Assembly (NCBI GenBank): GCA_021812985.1
Contig: JAKAMG010000004.1
Span: forward strand, 72,339-136,338
Reading direction: 5' to 3'
Source: Bacteroidota bacterium
GTDB taxonomy: Bacteria; Bacteroidota; Ignavibacteria; Kryptoniales; JAKASW01
Length of the DNA: 64,000 nucleotides
The notes under the pieces were generated by a model. The model was given only the letters and a program-made list of their open reading frames with translations, searched no databases and was not told the DNA's origin. The position numbers and the translations under genes are program-made. Positions 1 through 8,511 of this stretch are shown here, piece after piece (position 1 is the stretch's first letter; each line of letters starts with the position of its first letter).

Positions 1-341
1 AGGTTTACCGTGTATTGGCCTGTTGTGTCAAACGTAACTGTGGTAAATGGGGTTGACGTGCTGTCCAGCGTTGCGGGACCTCCCGTAACCGACCAGCTCA
101 CACTCTGGATTGTGCCTCCTGTGGAATCTATGGCCTGGAGATAAACAATGGTTTTCTCACCGACGGTATTGAGTCCCGTCGAGGCATACATCGAATTCCC
201 CGCGGTACCATACTTGAGCGGCAATGAGTAGGGGGTCATCCCAACAACCTGAATGCCAGCCTTTGGTACCGAAGTCTGCGAGAAAGCTAATCCAGCTGCG
301 AGGAATACCATCACTAACGTGGTAGAAATTTGTTTCCTCAT
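1..341 (-). CDS. Secreted protein, N-terminal part only (paralogue of the adjacent multihaem cytochrome)
   Basis: The reverse strand is open from an ATG at 341 to the window edge, giving the first 113 residues. A signal peptide (MRKQISTTLVMVFLAAGLAFSQ) is followed by a beta-rich domain with the segments QVVGMTPY, STGLNTVGEKTIVYL, SVSWSV and DTTGQY. These match, in order, the N-terminal domain of the next gene upstream (603-2636: EVVGMSPY, TSGLNTVGKGSIVYL, SVSWSL, DTVGQY). The two genes are therefore tandem paralogues at least in this Ig-like domain. The gene lies about 260 bp downstream of the cytochrome on the same strand. Whether haem motifs or a sorting domain follow cannot be seen because the rest lies outside the window. 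The function is otherwise unknown. Confidence 0.8.
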   Translation of the reverse strand, partial: MRKQISTTLVMVFLAAGLAFSQTSVPKAGIQVVGMTPYSLPLKYGTAGNSMYASTGLNTVGEKTIVYLQAIDSTGGTIQSVSWSVTGGPATLDSTSTPFTTVTFDTTGQYTVN

Positions 342-560
342 AGCTTTAACTCCTTTTCTTGTGCTTTTGGCAATAACTAGGAATCTTAGAACATATAACG
401 ATGAGAGAGAAGCAATTACGATGCCGCTGGAAACACTTCAAATCATCGCAAAATAGGCAATAAAAGAAGGGGACTATGAAGGGGACGCCCCGCAAAGTCA
501 CAGAGGGGTCAGAAATTTTCCTTGCGGCAGGGCATTTTGGGACAAGCCGCAAATTAAGAC

Positions 561-593
561 GGGTGGCCACCGCATTGGATGCGACGGCCACCC
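561..593 (-). terminator. Hairpin downstream of the multihaem cytochrome gene
   Basis: GGGTGGCC and GGCCACCC arms enclose a further CGCAT/ATGCG pairing just after the cytochrome stop codon. On the minus strand it is followed only by a weak T-containing stretch (GTCTTAATTT), so it may be a terminator or an mRNA-stabilising stem. Confidence 0.45.
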
Positions 594-602
594 CGGAAGA
601 AT

Positions 603-2636
603 CTACTTCATGAAAAGCATCTTGCGGCTCTGCGAAAAGTCGCTCGATGTAAGCTTATAGAAATAAACACCGCTCGAAACCGCGCTACCTGACAAGTTCG
701 TTCCGTCCCAAACCACCTTGTACGTTCCAGGCGTGAAGTGGTTGTCAACGAGATTCTTGACGAGCTGTCCGATGGAATTGTATACAGACAGCTTCACAAA
801 GCCGGATTTAGGCACCGAGAATCTGATCGTGGTCGACGGGTTGAAAGGGTTAGGATAGTTCTGTTCGAGAGCGAACTTCTGCGGAACCTTGTTCGTGACA
901 GTCTCTATTCCGGTGAGCGCCCCGATCGCCTTCGTGAGTACCGCAAAAGTGTACTTGGCGTTGTGAACGCCATAGCTTCCGTCGTTGACGACGTAGTAGT
1001 AATCGTAAACGCCCTTCAGGAAGTTCGGATTTCCTGCGATGGCAGCAGAGTCGGTGCTGACCGCTCCGGTTGTATCCTTGGGAAGAAGTCCGGCCAGCCT
1101 TGACAGGAGCCCCTTGACTTCTGTTTGTACCCCCTCAACCTTGCCATTTCCGTCGTAGTCGTCACCCGCTTTGATGTCGTCGAAGCTCCCCAACGGCCCG
1201 TGACAGCCCTCGCAGGCGCCCACGTTTTCGGTTATGGTGCCGGAACTGTCGGGACCGGACATCTTCCAGGTGTGACTGCCGAGCATGTAGGCCACCTTGC
1301 CGCTGGCAGACGACATATGACAGGCTGTGCACGCGCCTTCAAGCTGAGTGTGAGTCGATACTCCCGTTATCGTCGCGTCGCCGAACTGCGCCGCGTTCTG
1401 ACCGTATAACATGTCGGTCTGAGTCCCGTAATGGGGACTGTAGTGGCTCGCCCACTTTTTGGTATATGTCTCTGCCGTCCTGCGCGACTTGTGACAGTTC
1501 ATGCAAAGGCCGCCGCTGCCGGCATCTGGTATCTTGAAGCCATTCATCAGAGTATCAGCAGTCACCTTCCTGAGTTGATACGGATTGGCGGCGGAATGCG
1601 GGTCGTGGCACGAGGCGCACCCTATTGGCTGCGTGGCCTGGGCCCCCGAGATCGTCTTGCCGGACGCGTATAGATAGAAGCCGGTACCGTTGTGGCACTT
1701 CGCGCAAGAGGCATTGTTCACTCCGGCGTCTTCCTTCTGAACCATGTTCATTCCGTGACCGCTGATGGAGTACTCCCTGACGATGGAATGATGCGTCGGA
1801 GCATCGTGGCACTGGGCGCAGACCTTATCGTCCAGCGAGACGCTAATCTTCGAGGGATCCCCCTTGTGCTCGCTTCCGGGTCCGTGACAGTTTTCGCAGC
1901 CTATCGTTGCCAGCTGTCCAAGCTGCGCGGACGTGCTCTGCAGATGTGAGAAGTTAGTGTCGACGTATGCCGTCGGGAATGTCCAACCGGCGGATGCCGC
2001 AACGTCATCAAAGCCTCCATTGGCCGCGTTCTTGTCATAACCAGTAGTGTGGCAGCTTATGCACGAACCGGAGTAGTGAGTCTGACGGGGATCAGTCCCG
2101 TTGATGGCATCCTTGAAGAAGACAGCGTGCACCGAAGATGACCAGGAATCGACGTTGGCCGAGTGACATCCGATTGCACACTGTCCTGTCGAGTAGCTCG
2201 GTGTTCCCCCCTGGAAATTGCCAACGCCCGCATACGTCCCGGACGTTATCGTCACGGTGTCCAACGATGTTCCGCCGGATGTCGTGAGACTAACCTGAAT
2301 CACGTATTGCCCTACGGTGTCAACCTTGATCGTGGTAAAGACCTTGTCCGTGCTGTCTATGACGGCGGAAGATCCGGAGGGCTTGCTTAAGAGGGACCAG
2401 CTGACGGAAGTTACCGTCCCTTCACTCATGTCTTCCGCATTCAAATAGACTATTGAGCCTTTGCCGACAGTGTTCAGACCGGACGTTGCAGTTCTCGTCC
2501 CCTGCGAACCGTACTTCTGAGTGAACTGGTACGGAGACATTCCGACCACTTCAATTTTCGCTACGGGGGTTTGAGAAAGCACAGCGCCCGCTGATGCCAG
2601 CAAGGCCATGGTACAGATGGCGATGAATTTGCCCAT
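603..2636 (-). CDS. T9SS-sorted multihaem cytochrome c
   Basis: The 677-residue protein starts at an ATG with an AGGAG site about 9 bases upstream. It has a signal peptide (residues 1-22), an Ig-like N-terminal domain (about 25-135), a haem region and a C-terminal T9SS type A sorting domain (about 588-677, EQNYPNPFNPSTTIRF to KMLFMK). Eight CXXCH motifs begin at residues 192, 247, 273, 311, 340, 378, 436 and 475. A ninth site at 153-158 reads CAIGCH, a CX3CH variant. The sorting domain predicts export through the outer membrane and surface attachment or release. That would suit electron exchange with extracellular acceptors or partners, but this is inference. The N-terminal domain is repeated in the truncated gene at 1-341. 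The exact redox partner is unknown. Confidence 0.9.
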   Translation of the reverse strand: MGKFIAICTMALLASAGAVLSQTPVAKIEVVGMSPYQFTQKYGSQGTRTATSGLNTVGKGSIVYLNAEDMSEGTVTSVSWSLLSKPSGSSAVIDSTDKVFTTIKVDTVGQYVIQVSLTTSGGTSLDTVTITSGTYAGVGNFQGGTPSYSTGQCAIGCHSANVDSWSSSVHAVFFKDAINGTDPRQTHYSGSCISCHTTGYDKNAANGGFDDVAASAGWTFPTAYVDTNFSHLQSTSAQLGQLATIGCENCHGPGSEHKGDPSKISVSLDDKVCAQCHDAPTHHSIVREYSISGHGMNMVQKEDAGVNNASCAKCHNGTGFYLYASGKTISGAQATQPIGCASCHDPHSAANPYQLRKVTADTLMNGFKIPDAGSGGLCMNCHKSRRTAETYTKKWASHYSPHYGTQTDMLYGQNAAQFGDATITGVSTHTQLEGACTACHMSSASGKVAYMLGSHTWKMSGPDSSGTITENVGACEGCHGPLGSFDDIKAGDDYDGNGKVEGVQTEVKGLLSRLAGLLPKDTTGAVSTDSAAIAGNPNFLKGVYDYYYVVNDGSYGVHNAKYTFAVLTKAIGALTGIETVTNKVPQKFALEQNYPNPFNPSTTIRFSVPKSGFVKLSVYNSIGQLVKNLVDNHFTPGTYKVVWDGTNLSGSAVSSGVYFYKLTSSDFSQSRKMLFMK

Positions 2637-2873
2637 GGTATTATCTCCTAATTGTTTTGCCGACTCGATTGTTTAAGCTTCCTGACTAAAGCTCAGGCTT
2701 AGGAGTGCAACTAAAGTGCCGGCATGATTTAAACAGACGTTTGATTAGCGCACGGAAAGCGGGTTCGGTAATTCCGGAGCGTGTAGGGAAATCCGGCAGG
2801 TTGCGTGAAACCGGAACATATTTACCCCAGAGCGGGCAATTTTAGACAGGTGGGAGGCGTGTGGGAATAATCA
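2637..2873. other. Non-coding gap upstream of the cytochrome gene
   Basis: About 240 bp separate the cytochrome start from the phosphofructokinase terminator. It presumably carries the cytochrome promoter. No gene or clear -35/-10 pair was identified. Confidence 0.4.
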
Positions 2874-2913
2874 ACTAAAAAAAGCGGGATGGCACAGCTG
2901 ACCATCCCGCTTT
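2874..2913 (-). terminator. Intrinsic terminator of the phosphofructokinase gene
   Basis: AAAGCGGGATGG (2881-2892) and CCATCCCGCTTT (2902-2913) form a perfect 12-bp stem. On the minus strand it is followed by a run of T (complement of the A run ending at 2883). It lies about 25 bases past the phosphofructokinase stop. Confidence 0.85.
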
Positions 2914-2936
2914 CATTTTCTCCGTTAACCTTTTCG

Positions 2937-4091
2937 TCAGTAGAGGAACATTGGCTTGTTGAGAAGGTGTGCCACCTTGGGCTTGTACTCCTGCGCGTCG
3001 TACAGCTCTTCGACGTCCACTCGTTTCAGTCCGCTCGCGATGCTGTCGATCGGAATGTGCGTGTACTTCCCTTCCTTGAGGGCCACCATTCTGCCGAACT
3101 GTTTCTTGATGATGAGGTCGGTCGCCAGGTTGGCATAACTTATAGCGACCATCCTGTCGAGGGCGTCGGGTTCGCCGCTTCTCATCAGATAAGCGACCTG
3201 CTGATAGATGATCTCAGTTCCCGTGATCTGTTTGAGGGCGTCGCCGGTGATTTGCCCGATGCCTCCGAGTTTCTTGTGGCCATACGCGTCCGCCTGTCCA
3301 TACTCAATAATCTTACCCCCGGCCATCTGAGCACCTTCGGAGATCGTCATTATCGCGTAGTCGCTGGGGTTCCGCTTCTTGTCTTCGAGGAGGAGCTGCG
3401 CGAGCTTCTCCGGGTCGAACGGCACTTCGGAGATGACTGCCCTGTCGACGCCTGCCAGGTAAGCCGATATGAGGGAAGTCTCTCCGGAATTTCTGCCGAA
3501 TAGCTCGACGACGGCGATTCTCTCATGTGAGCCGGCGGGGGTGCGGAGGGCCGTTATGAAGTTCACGCTCCTAGTGACTGCCGTCGAGAAACCGATGCAG
3601 TAATCTGTTCCGAAGACGTCATTATCCATCGTCTTCGGCACCGCCACAACGGGGAAGCCTTCCTTGTGGAGGCGCACGGCGTAACTCAACGTATCGTCTC
3701 CCCCTATCGGAAGGAGCGCGTCTATTTTTAGGTGTTCGAGAACTTTGAGCACGTGCGGCGTGAAATCGAGCGCGGGATCATCCTTCTTCGGTGGATGTTT
3801 CGGATCGCGAAGGAATCCTGGAACGTCATCAGGCCTGACCCTGGATGGGTTGGTCCTCGATGTGTGAAGGAACGTTCCACCCGACCTGTCCACGGTGCGC
3901 GTGTTCTGCTTGTTCAGCACGGTCACCCACTGCTCTTCTTTTGAGTTGACGTCATAGTACAGGAGGCCTCCCCACCCTCGCTTTATGCCGACCACGTCGA
4001 TGCCCGCGTCCTGCGCCCTGTATACAGCCGCCTTGATGCAGGGGTTCAATCCAGGAACGTCGCCGCCCCCTGTCAGAATTCCGATTCGCAT
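2937..4091 (-). CDS. 6-phosphofructokinase, probably pyrophosphate-dependent type
   Basis: This 384-residue enzyme phosphorylates fructose 6-phosphate to fructose 1,6-bisphosphate in glycolysis. The start is an ATG with AGGAG upstream. Family landmarks are [13 protein letters not shown] near the N-terminus, LHTSRTNP at about 75-82, PIGGDDTL at 128-135 and PKTMDND at 152-158. In this family GGDG with PGTIDND marks ATP-dependent enzymes, whereas an Asp after GGD and a Lys in PKTxDND mark the pyrophosphate-using forms. This protein has both the Asp (GGDD) and the Lys. I infer PPi as phosphoryl donor, which would make the reaction reversible, but ATP use is not excluded. Methylglyoxal synthase lies directly upstream on the same strand, so both may be transcribed together. 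A strong terminator follows. Confidence 0.92.
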   Translation of the reverse strand: MRIGILTGGGDVPGLNPCIKAAVYRAQDAGIDVVGIKRGWGGLLYYDVNSKEEQWVTVLNKQNTRTVDRSGGTFLHTSRTNPSRVRPDDVPGFLRDPKHPPKKDDPALDFTPHVLKVLEHLKIDALLPIGGDDTLSYAVRLHKEGFPVVAVPKTMDNDVFGTDYCIGFSTAVTRSVNFITALRTPAGSHERIAVVELFGRNSGETSLISAYLAGVDRAVISEVPFDPEKLAQLLLEDKKRNPSDYAIMTISEGAQMAGGKIIEYGQADAYGHKKLGGIGQITGDALKQITGTEIIYQQVAYLMRSGEPDALDRMVAISYANLATDLIIKKQFGRMVALKEGKYTHIPIDSIASGLKRVDVEELYDAQEYKPKVAHLLNKPMFLY

Positions 4092-4170
4092 ACTATTGCT
4101 CCTTTGATTGAAATTGATGCCGATGGAAATTTATGTAGCAAACAACGAACAACAAATGTCAGACGAGGAA

Positions 4171-4611
4171 CTACTGACGCGCTCCGAGAGTGACATTCCT
4201 CTCGTAGTCCGAATGAAAAAGGGGAGAAGAAATCAGGAAGTCTGCCGATGCCCTGTTAGAAGCTACCGGTATGTTCCAAACTACGGCGATGCGGAGAAGC
4301 GCCTTAACGTCTGGATCGTGCGGCTGTGGCTCGAGCGGATCCCAGAAGAATATGAGGACGTCTATCTTTCCCTCGGCTATCTTCGCGCCGAGCTGCTGGT
4401 CGCCTCCCACCGGACCGCTCATCATTCTTTTGATTCTGACGCCGAGCGCTTCAGAGATGATTTTGCCGGTCGTCCCAGTCGCGAAGAGCTGATGATTCTT
4501 GAGTGTTCCCGCGTTGTACTTCGCCCATTGAAGGAGCTCGTCCTTCTTGTTGTCGTGGGCGACGAGGGCGATTCTCTTTCGTGGTCCCATCTTTACCTGC
4601 AGACTCTTCAC
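4171..4611 (-). CDS. mgsA: Methylglyoxal synthase
   Basis: Converts dihydroxyacetone phosphate to methylglyoxal and phosphate, the overflow bypass of lower glycolysis. The 146-residue product carries [31 protein letters not shown] with the catalytic Asp, and [20 protein letters not shown], all diagnostic for MgsA. I place the start at the GTG at 4611, because a perfect AGGAGG ends 5 bases upstream. A TTG one codon earlier (4614) and an ATG at 4590 are alternatives. It sits about 80 bp upstream of phosphofructokinase in the same direction, so supply and overflow of triose phosphate are encoded side by side. Confidence 0.93.
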   Translation of the reverse strand: MKSLQVKMGPRKRIALVAHDNKKDELLQWAKYNAGTLKNHQLFATGTTGKIISEALGVRIKRMMSGPVGGDQQLGAKIAEGKIDVLIFFWDPLEPQPHDPDVKALLRIAVVWNIPVASNRASADFLISSPLFHSDYERNVTLGARQ

Positions 4612-4749
4612 CAATTCCTCCTCTACATATAAGTTTCTGCGGCCAACCCGCCAACCTGGTAAACTAGAAACCGGACATGATCACTAACACACCGCCCACT
4701 GACCGGGTGAAATCTCAAGCCCGGGGCCGTCGATCATTTCTCCCCGGAC

Positions 4750-4776
4750 GGGGCGCATCATCAGGATGAGCGCCCC
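4750..4776 (-). terminator. GC-rich hairpin after RNase G
   Basis: GGGGCGC and GCGCCCC arms form a 7-bp stem about 15 bases past the RNase G stop. No T tract follows on the minus strand, so terminator function is uncertain. Confidence 0.35.
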
Positions 4777-4791
4777 TCAAGGTATGCGCAG

Positions 4792-6420
4792 TTAAGCCTT
4801 GAAGGCTTCCGTTATCTCGCGCTTTTCAGAGGCGGAAAAAACCTTGAACGAGTTCACCGGCATTGCGGGGTCCGACTTGGTGCTTATGATGACCTTGTTC
4901 TTCCACATAAGTTTCATCAGATGACTCGGCCGCCCCTCATTCAGATAGTAGGCAATATACGGGTGGACGGTAAGCTTGAAGAATCTTCCACCGTGGCCCT
5001 CGGTTCTCAGCCTGCCGAACCAGCCGGTTATGTCCGTCAGGACGGTGGCCCGGCTCTGCACGATGCCGGTCCCGGAGCAGACGGGGCAGGTTTCGCTGAA
5101 CGACTGCATAATGCTCTGCCTGATGCGCTGCCGCGTGATCTGAACGAGGCCAAACTCCGTCATCGGGAGAACAGTGGACTTCGCCCTGTCTCTGCGGAAT
5201 TCCTTCTTCAGCTCTTCGTAAACTTTGCGTTTGTTCCTCTCGTCGTCGAGGTCGATGAAGTCGATCACTATGATGCCGCCAATGTCGCGGAGCCTGAGCT
5301 GCCTCACGACTTCGCGCGAAGCCTCCATGTTGGTACGAAGCGAGTTCTGTTCCTGTTCCTTGCTTGCCGCATAGCGTCCGCTGTTGACGTCTATGACCGT
5401 CATCGCCTCCGTCGGATCGATCACGAGATATCCGCCTGTCTTCAGGGGAACGCGCCTCCCGAGAGATTCCTGCATGTCCTTGGCGACACCAAAGACGTCG
5501 AAGATAAGCTGCTTTCCCTTGTAGAACTCAATCTTGTCGAGAAGATTCGGCGAAAACCATTTGACGTAAGTGGTAATCTCTTTGTAAAGTCTTCTTGAGT
5601 CCACGACGACCCGCTGGACGTCGTTGTTGAAGAGATCTCTGATCACGCTCGAGACGGTCGAGAGATCCTTGTAAAGGAGGATGGGGGGCTGTTCGGTCTT
5701 GAGGCTCTTCTCTATCTCGCGCCAGGTCTTAATCAGCTGAGCGAGGTCGTTCTTCAGAAGCTCCTCCTCTTTCCCCTCCGCCACGGTTCTGATGATAACT
5801 CCGAACCCTTCGGGGAGCATGCTCCTTATAATTCTCCGCAGCCTTTTCTTCTCCCGGAAATTGTAGAGCTTCTTCGATACGCCGATTCTTCCGTCAAACG
5901 GGAGAAGCACCAGGAACCTTCCGGGAAGCGATACCTTGCTTGTTACCCTTACCCCCTTCTTTCCGACAGGCTCCTTTGTGACCTGGACGATAATGCTCTG
6001 TCCGCGGTCCAGCTTGATTTCTCTCTGCGGCGGGCGGGGACCTCTTTGCTGAGAGGGCTGAGGACGCTGAGAAGGCTGATGCTGAGGAGGATGATCAGAT
6101 GGATGAGCGGACGTCGCATCATCATCATCATCGTCGTCGTCATCGTCGATTTCGGATTCGTCCTCGCCGATAAGCGAGGAGTACTCGTCTATATTAGGAT
6201 CGACGTCCGAGAAATGGAGGAAGGCGTCCTGTTTATGGCCGATGTCGATGAAAGCGGCGCGGATGCCGGGCATGACCCTGGCAACTTTGCCGAGGTAAAT
6301 GTCGCCGACCATGCGCTCTTTACCGGGAGTGTCGACAAAAATCTCAGCGAGTCTGCTGTCCTCAGTGATCGCGATACGAACCTGATCGGCAGTCTCATTG
6401 ATTACAATCTCCTTTTTCAT
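4792..6420 (-). CDS. rng: Ribonuclease G/E family endoribonuclease
   Basis: Cleaves single-stranded A/U-rich RNA in rRNA maturation and mRNA decay. I start at the ATG at 6420 (MKKEIVINETADQ, the usual RNase G opening, 542 residues). Frame-open sequence upstream to 6471 lacks such similarity. An S1 domain (VGDIYLGKVARVMPGI, AAFIDIGHKQDAFLH) is interrupted by an insert of ten consecutive Asp followed by a Pro/Gln/Ser-rich stretch, roughly residues 90-137. The catalytic core follows: MTVIDVNSG and IVIDFIDL carry the metal-binding Asp residues, and ETCPVCSGTG is the zinc-link motif. It ends soon after, without the long RNase E scaffold tail. The insert is low-complexity and acidic, and its role is unknown. 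The gene has an unusually long untranslated region upstream. Confidence 0.93.
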   Translation of the reverse strand: MKKEIVINETADQVRIAITEDSRLAEIFVDTPGKERMVGDIYLGKVARVMPGIRAAFIDIGHKQDAFLHFSDVDPNIDEYSSLIGEDESEIDDDDDDDDDDATSAHPSDHPPQHQPSQRPQPSQQRGPRPPQREIKLDRGQSIIVQVTKEPVGKKGVRVTSKVSLPGRFLVLLPFDGRIGVSKKLYNFREKKRLRRIIRSMLPEGFGVIIRTVAEGKEEELLKNDLAQLIKTWREIEKSLKTEQPPILLYKDLSTVSSVIRDLFNNDVQRVVVDSRRLYKEITTYVKWFSPNLLDKIEFYKGKQLIFDVFGVAKDMQESLGRRVPLKTGGYLVIDPTEAMTVIDVNSGRYAASKEQEQNSLRTNMEASREVVRQLRLRDIGGIIVIDFIDLDDERNKRKVYEELKKEFRRDRAKSTVLPMTEFGLVQITRQRIRQSIMQSFSETCPVCSGTGIVQSRATVLTDITGWFGRLRTEGHGGRFFKLTVHPYIAYYLNEGRPSHLMKLMWKNKVIISTKSDPAMPVNSFKVFSASEKREITEAFKA

Positions 6421-7000
6421 AATTACCTGCTCTGTTGAGTGTGAGCGGAGAGCTGCCAAGACTGTCGCCAATATATCCGGTCCGGGACCTCGCGATATGA
6501 TTCCCCAAAATCAATTCAGAGTGTGTACGAAGATGATCACACAAGACCGCGCTGCCGTAAGGCGCGATAGTCATCTGTATGTCACAATCCGGAGATCCTC
6601 CGGCAATTGTAATGCTCGGGACCGCGTTGAACGGCCCAATCGTGTCGGGAAGATGATTTAAATTCGTGCCGCTATGTCTCGCGACAATCATCCCCGAATC
6701 ACCGAGAACACTCTCAAAACACTGGAGACAGTCTGGAACGACTCCGCAAATAGTGTTAAAAATTGGATTGACGATTGACGGGATGAGGGTTTCCCACAAC
6801 GTCAGTATAGAAGAGATGACGGACGACAGGGCACGGGACAGCTTCACCGATGAAATGCTCGGCATTCCACTCTCTGAATCATAGCCTGCCATGCTGCGTC
6901 GTATTGACACCAAAATTCCGATGGTTAAACTTTCAGATTCCAAAAGACCGCGGGAAACGTTCAGCGACCTGACGTGCCGCCGCGGTGTGCAACAAGCCGA
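6421..7000. other. Long non-coding leader between SRP RNA and RNase G
   Basis: About 580 bp with no recognisable gene. A minus-strand reading frame is open across it (6395-7018, 207 codons), but it begins inside the SRP RNA, runs into RNase G, is Ser- and Cys-rich and resembles no family I know. The stretch must hold the RNase G promoter. Enterobacterial rne has a long leader used for autoregulation, so a similar leader is possible here. Confidence 0.4.
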
Positions 7001-7008
7001 AAAAAAAA
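7000..7008 (-). terminator. T-tract terminating the SRP RNA
   Basis: A nine-base T tract on the minus strand begins two bases after the GACCTC 3' arm of the SRP RNA. The terminal SRP stem plus this tract would act as an intrinsic terminator. Confidence 0.7.
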
Positions 7009-7010
7009 GC

Positions 7011-7110
7011 GAGGTCAAGCTTACTGTGTCACACGGTTAGTACGCTTACCGTTGCTTCCTTCCGGACCTGGCGGGGTTCGGCAACCTTCCGTTGCACAGG
7101 ACTTGACCTC
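7011..7110 (-). ncRNA. ffs: Signal recognition particle RNA, small bacterial type
   Basis: The minus strand carries the conserved domain IV core AGGTCCGGAAGGAAGCAAC, which forms the SRP RNA hairpin bound by Ffh. The ends GAGGTCAAG and CTTGACCTC pair perfectly, giving a closed rod of about 100 nt typical of the 4.5S class without the Alu domain. It guides co-translational delivery of membrane and secreted proteins. It lies 43 bp downstream of tRNA-Ala on the same strand and ends in a T tract. Confidence 0.95.
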
Positions 7111-7153
7111 AAAAACTCATTTCATGGCTCTTATTAATCAAATTTTTCTTGCG

Positions 7154-7226
7154 TGGAGCAGAGGGGAGTCGAACCCCCGACCTCCAGAGTGCGATTCTGG
7201 CGCTCTCCCAACTGAGCTACTGCCCC
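7154..7226 (-). tRNA. tRNA-Ala (anticodon CGC)
   Basis: The 73-nt minus-strand cloverleaf has acceptor GGGGCAG paired with CTGCTCC, including the G3:U70 wobble that identifies alanine tRNAs. The D arm is GCTCAGTTGGGAGAGC, the anticodon loop ATCGCAC gives CGC (reads GCG), and the T arm is GGGGGTTCGACTCCCC. The discriminator base is A and no CCA is encoded. Confidence 0.95.
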
Positions 7227-7427
7227 GCATCATTCCCCGATTTCCCTGCCAATGGCCTTAAGCCGGCAAAAAACCGAGGGTTTCAACAATTTCCAGATAC
7301 AATTTAACTACGTGGGGAAACGAGTGCAAATTTTAAACGTTTTAAATCGCGCCCCGCCTTTCATGCCTTGAATGGACGATACAAATCAGCTCTCGGCTTG
7401 CCGGGAGAAACGCCACTCCGCTCCCAC

Positions 7428-8423
7428 CTATTCTCCCAGCCTCTTGCCCACCGCGAGATAATTCTTCACGTAATCGGCAACGGCATCTTCGAGAGCGGTC
7501 CCGGGACTCTTGAAACCCGTGTTCCTTATCTTTGAAACATCTGCGCAGGTGTAGTACTGGTACTTGTCACGTATCGTCTCCGGCATGTCAACATACTCGA
7601 TACTGGCAGGCTTGCCCAGAGCAGCGAAGATGGCAGTTGCCAGCCTGTTCCATGTGTTGGCCGTACCACTACCGATGTTGAAGAGCCCTCCGGCCTTCCT
7701 GTTCTCAAGGAAGAAGAGGGTCATCTCAACCGCGTCCTTAACGTACACAAAATCCCTGACCTGCTCGCCGTCCTTGTAGTCTTCCCTGTGCGACCTGAAC
7801 AGCGTCATGCGACCCGTGTCCCGGATCTGCTCGAATGCCTTCAGCACCACCGAACGCATGTCGCCTTTGTGGTATTCATTTGGTCCGTAAACGTTGAAGT
7901 ACTTCAAACCGACCATCCTGTCAAGGAGACCGTGTCTCAGCGCCCACTGATCGAAGAGCTGTTTGGAATAGCCGTACATATTGAGCGGCCTCAGAGAGTC
8001 TATTTGCCTCTCGTCGTCGATGAAACCATTGCCACCGTCGCCGTATGTGGCGGCGCTCGATGCATAAATGAATCTCGCCCCTTCGTTAAGAGCAACCTCC
8101 GCGAGTTGTCTTGTATATTCGTAATTGTTCCTGATAAGGTAGGTGGCGTCCTTCTCCGTTGTTGCGGAGCAAGCCCCCATGTGGATGATCGCCTCGATGG
8201 GTTCCCTGTCCGACCTCATCCTCGCAGCAAGGCGCTTGTTTATCACCAGGTTTAGGAACTCGTCCTTTTCCATGTAGTCGCGATATCTCAGGGGCACGAG
8301 ATTCTTCCACTTTTCATCCGTCCCTAGGTTATCGACTATGAGTATTTCGTCCTTGCCTAGCTGGTTGAGTCTCCAGACGATCGCGCTCCCTATGAATCCC
8401 GCTCCACCGGTGACTATTATCAT
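7428..8423 (-). CDS. hldD: ADP-L-glycero-D-manno-heptose 6-epimerase
   Basis: Epimerises ADP-D-glycero-manno-heptose to the L form, the heptose donor for the LPS inner core. The 331-residue protein is an extended short-chain dehydrogenase: GGAGFIGSAIVWRLN binds NADP, IHMGACSATTEKD is an HldD signature, SSAATYGDGGNGF carries the catalytic Ser region, and MYGYSKQLFD supplies the YxxxK pair. KYFNVYGPNEYHKGDMRSV and DFVYVKD also match. Its presence supports an LPS-containing outer membrane. It lies 88 bp downstream of DprA on the same strand and may be the last gene of that run. Confidence 0.93.
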   Translation of the reverse strand: MIIVTGGAGFIGSAIVWRLNQLGKDEILIVDNLGTDEKWKNLVPLRYRDYMEKDEFLNLVINKRLAARMRSDREPIEAIIHMGACSATTEKDATYLIRNNYEYTRQLAEVALNEGARFIYASSAATYGDGGNGFIDDERQIDSLRPLNMYGYSKQLFDQWALRHGLLDRMVGLKYFNVYGPNEYHKGDMRSVVLKAFEQIRDTGRMTLFRSHREDYKDGEQVRDFVYVKDAVEMTLFFLENRKAGGLFNIGSGTANTWNRLATAIFAALGKPASIEYVDMPETIRDKYQYYTCADVSKIRNTGFKSPGTALEDAVADYVKNYLAVGKRLGE

Positions 8424-8511
8424 AAATCAAATTTCTCCGTTTCCGCTTGATGCATGATCATTACTCGTACGCGGCGCCTCGCACTCCCGTTCAAAAAAGA
8501 ATCCGGCGCCG

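Noticed and set aside
6395-7018. 207-codon minus-strand open frame between SRP RNA and RNase G
   Set aside because: It starts inside the SRP RNA, overlaps the RNase G start, lacks a ribosome site and is Ser/Cys-rich; no family resemblance, so not called a gene.
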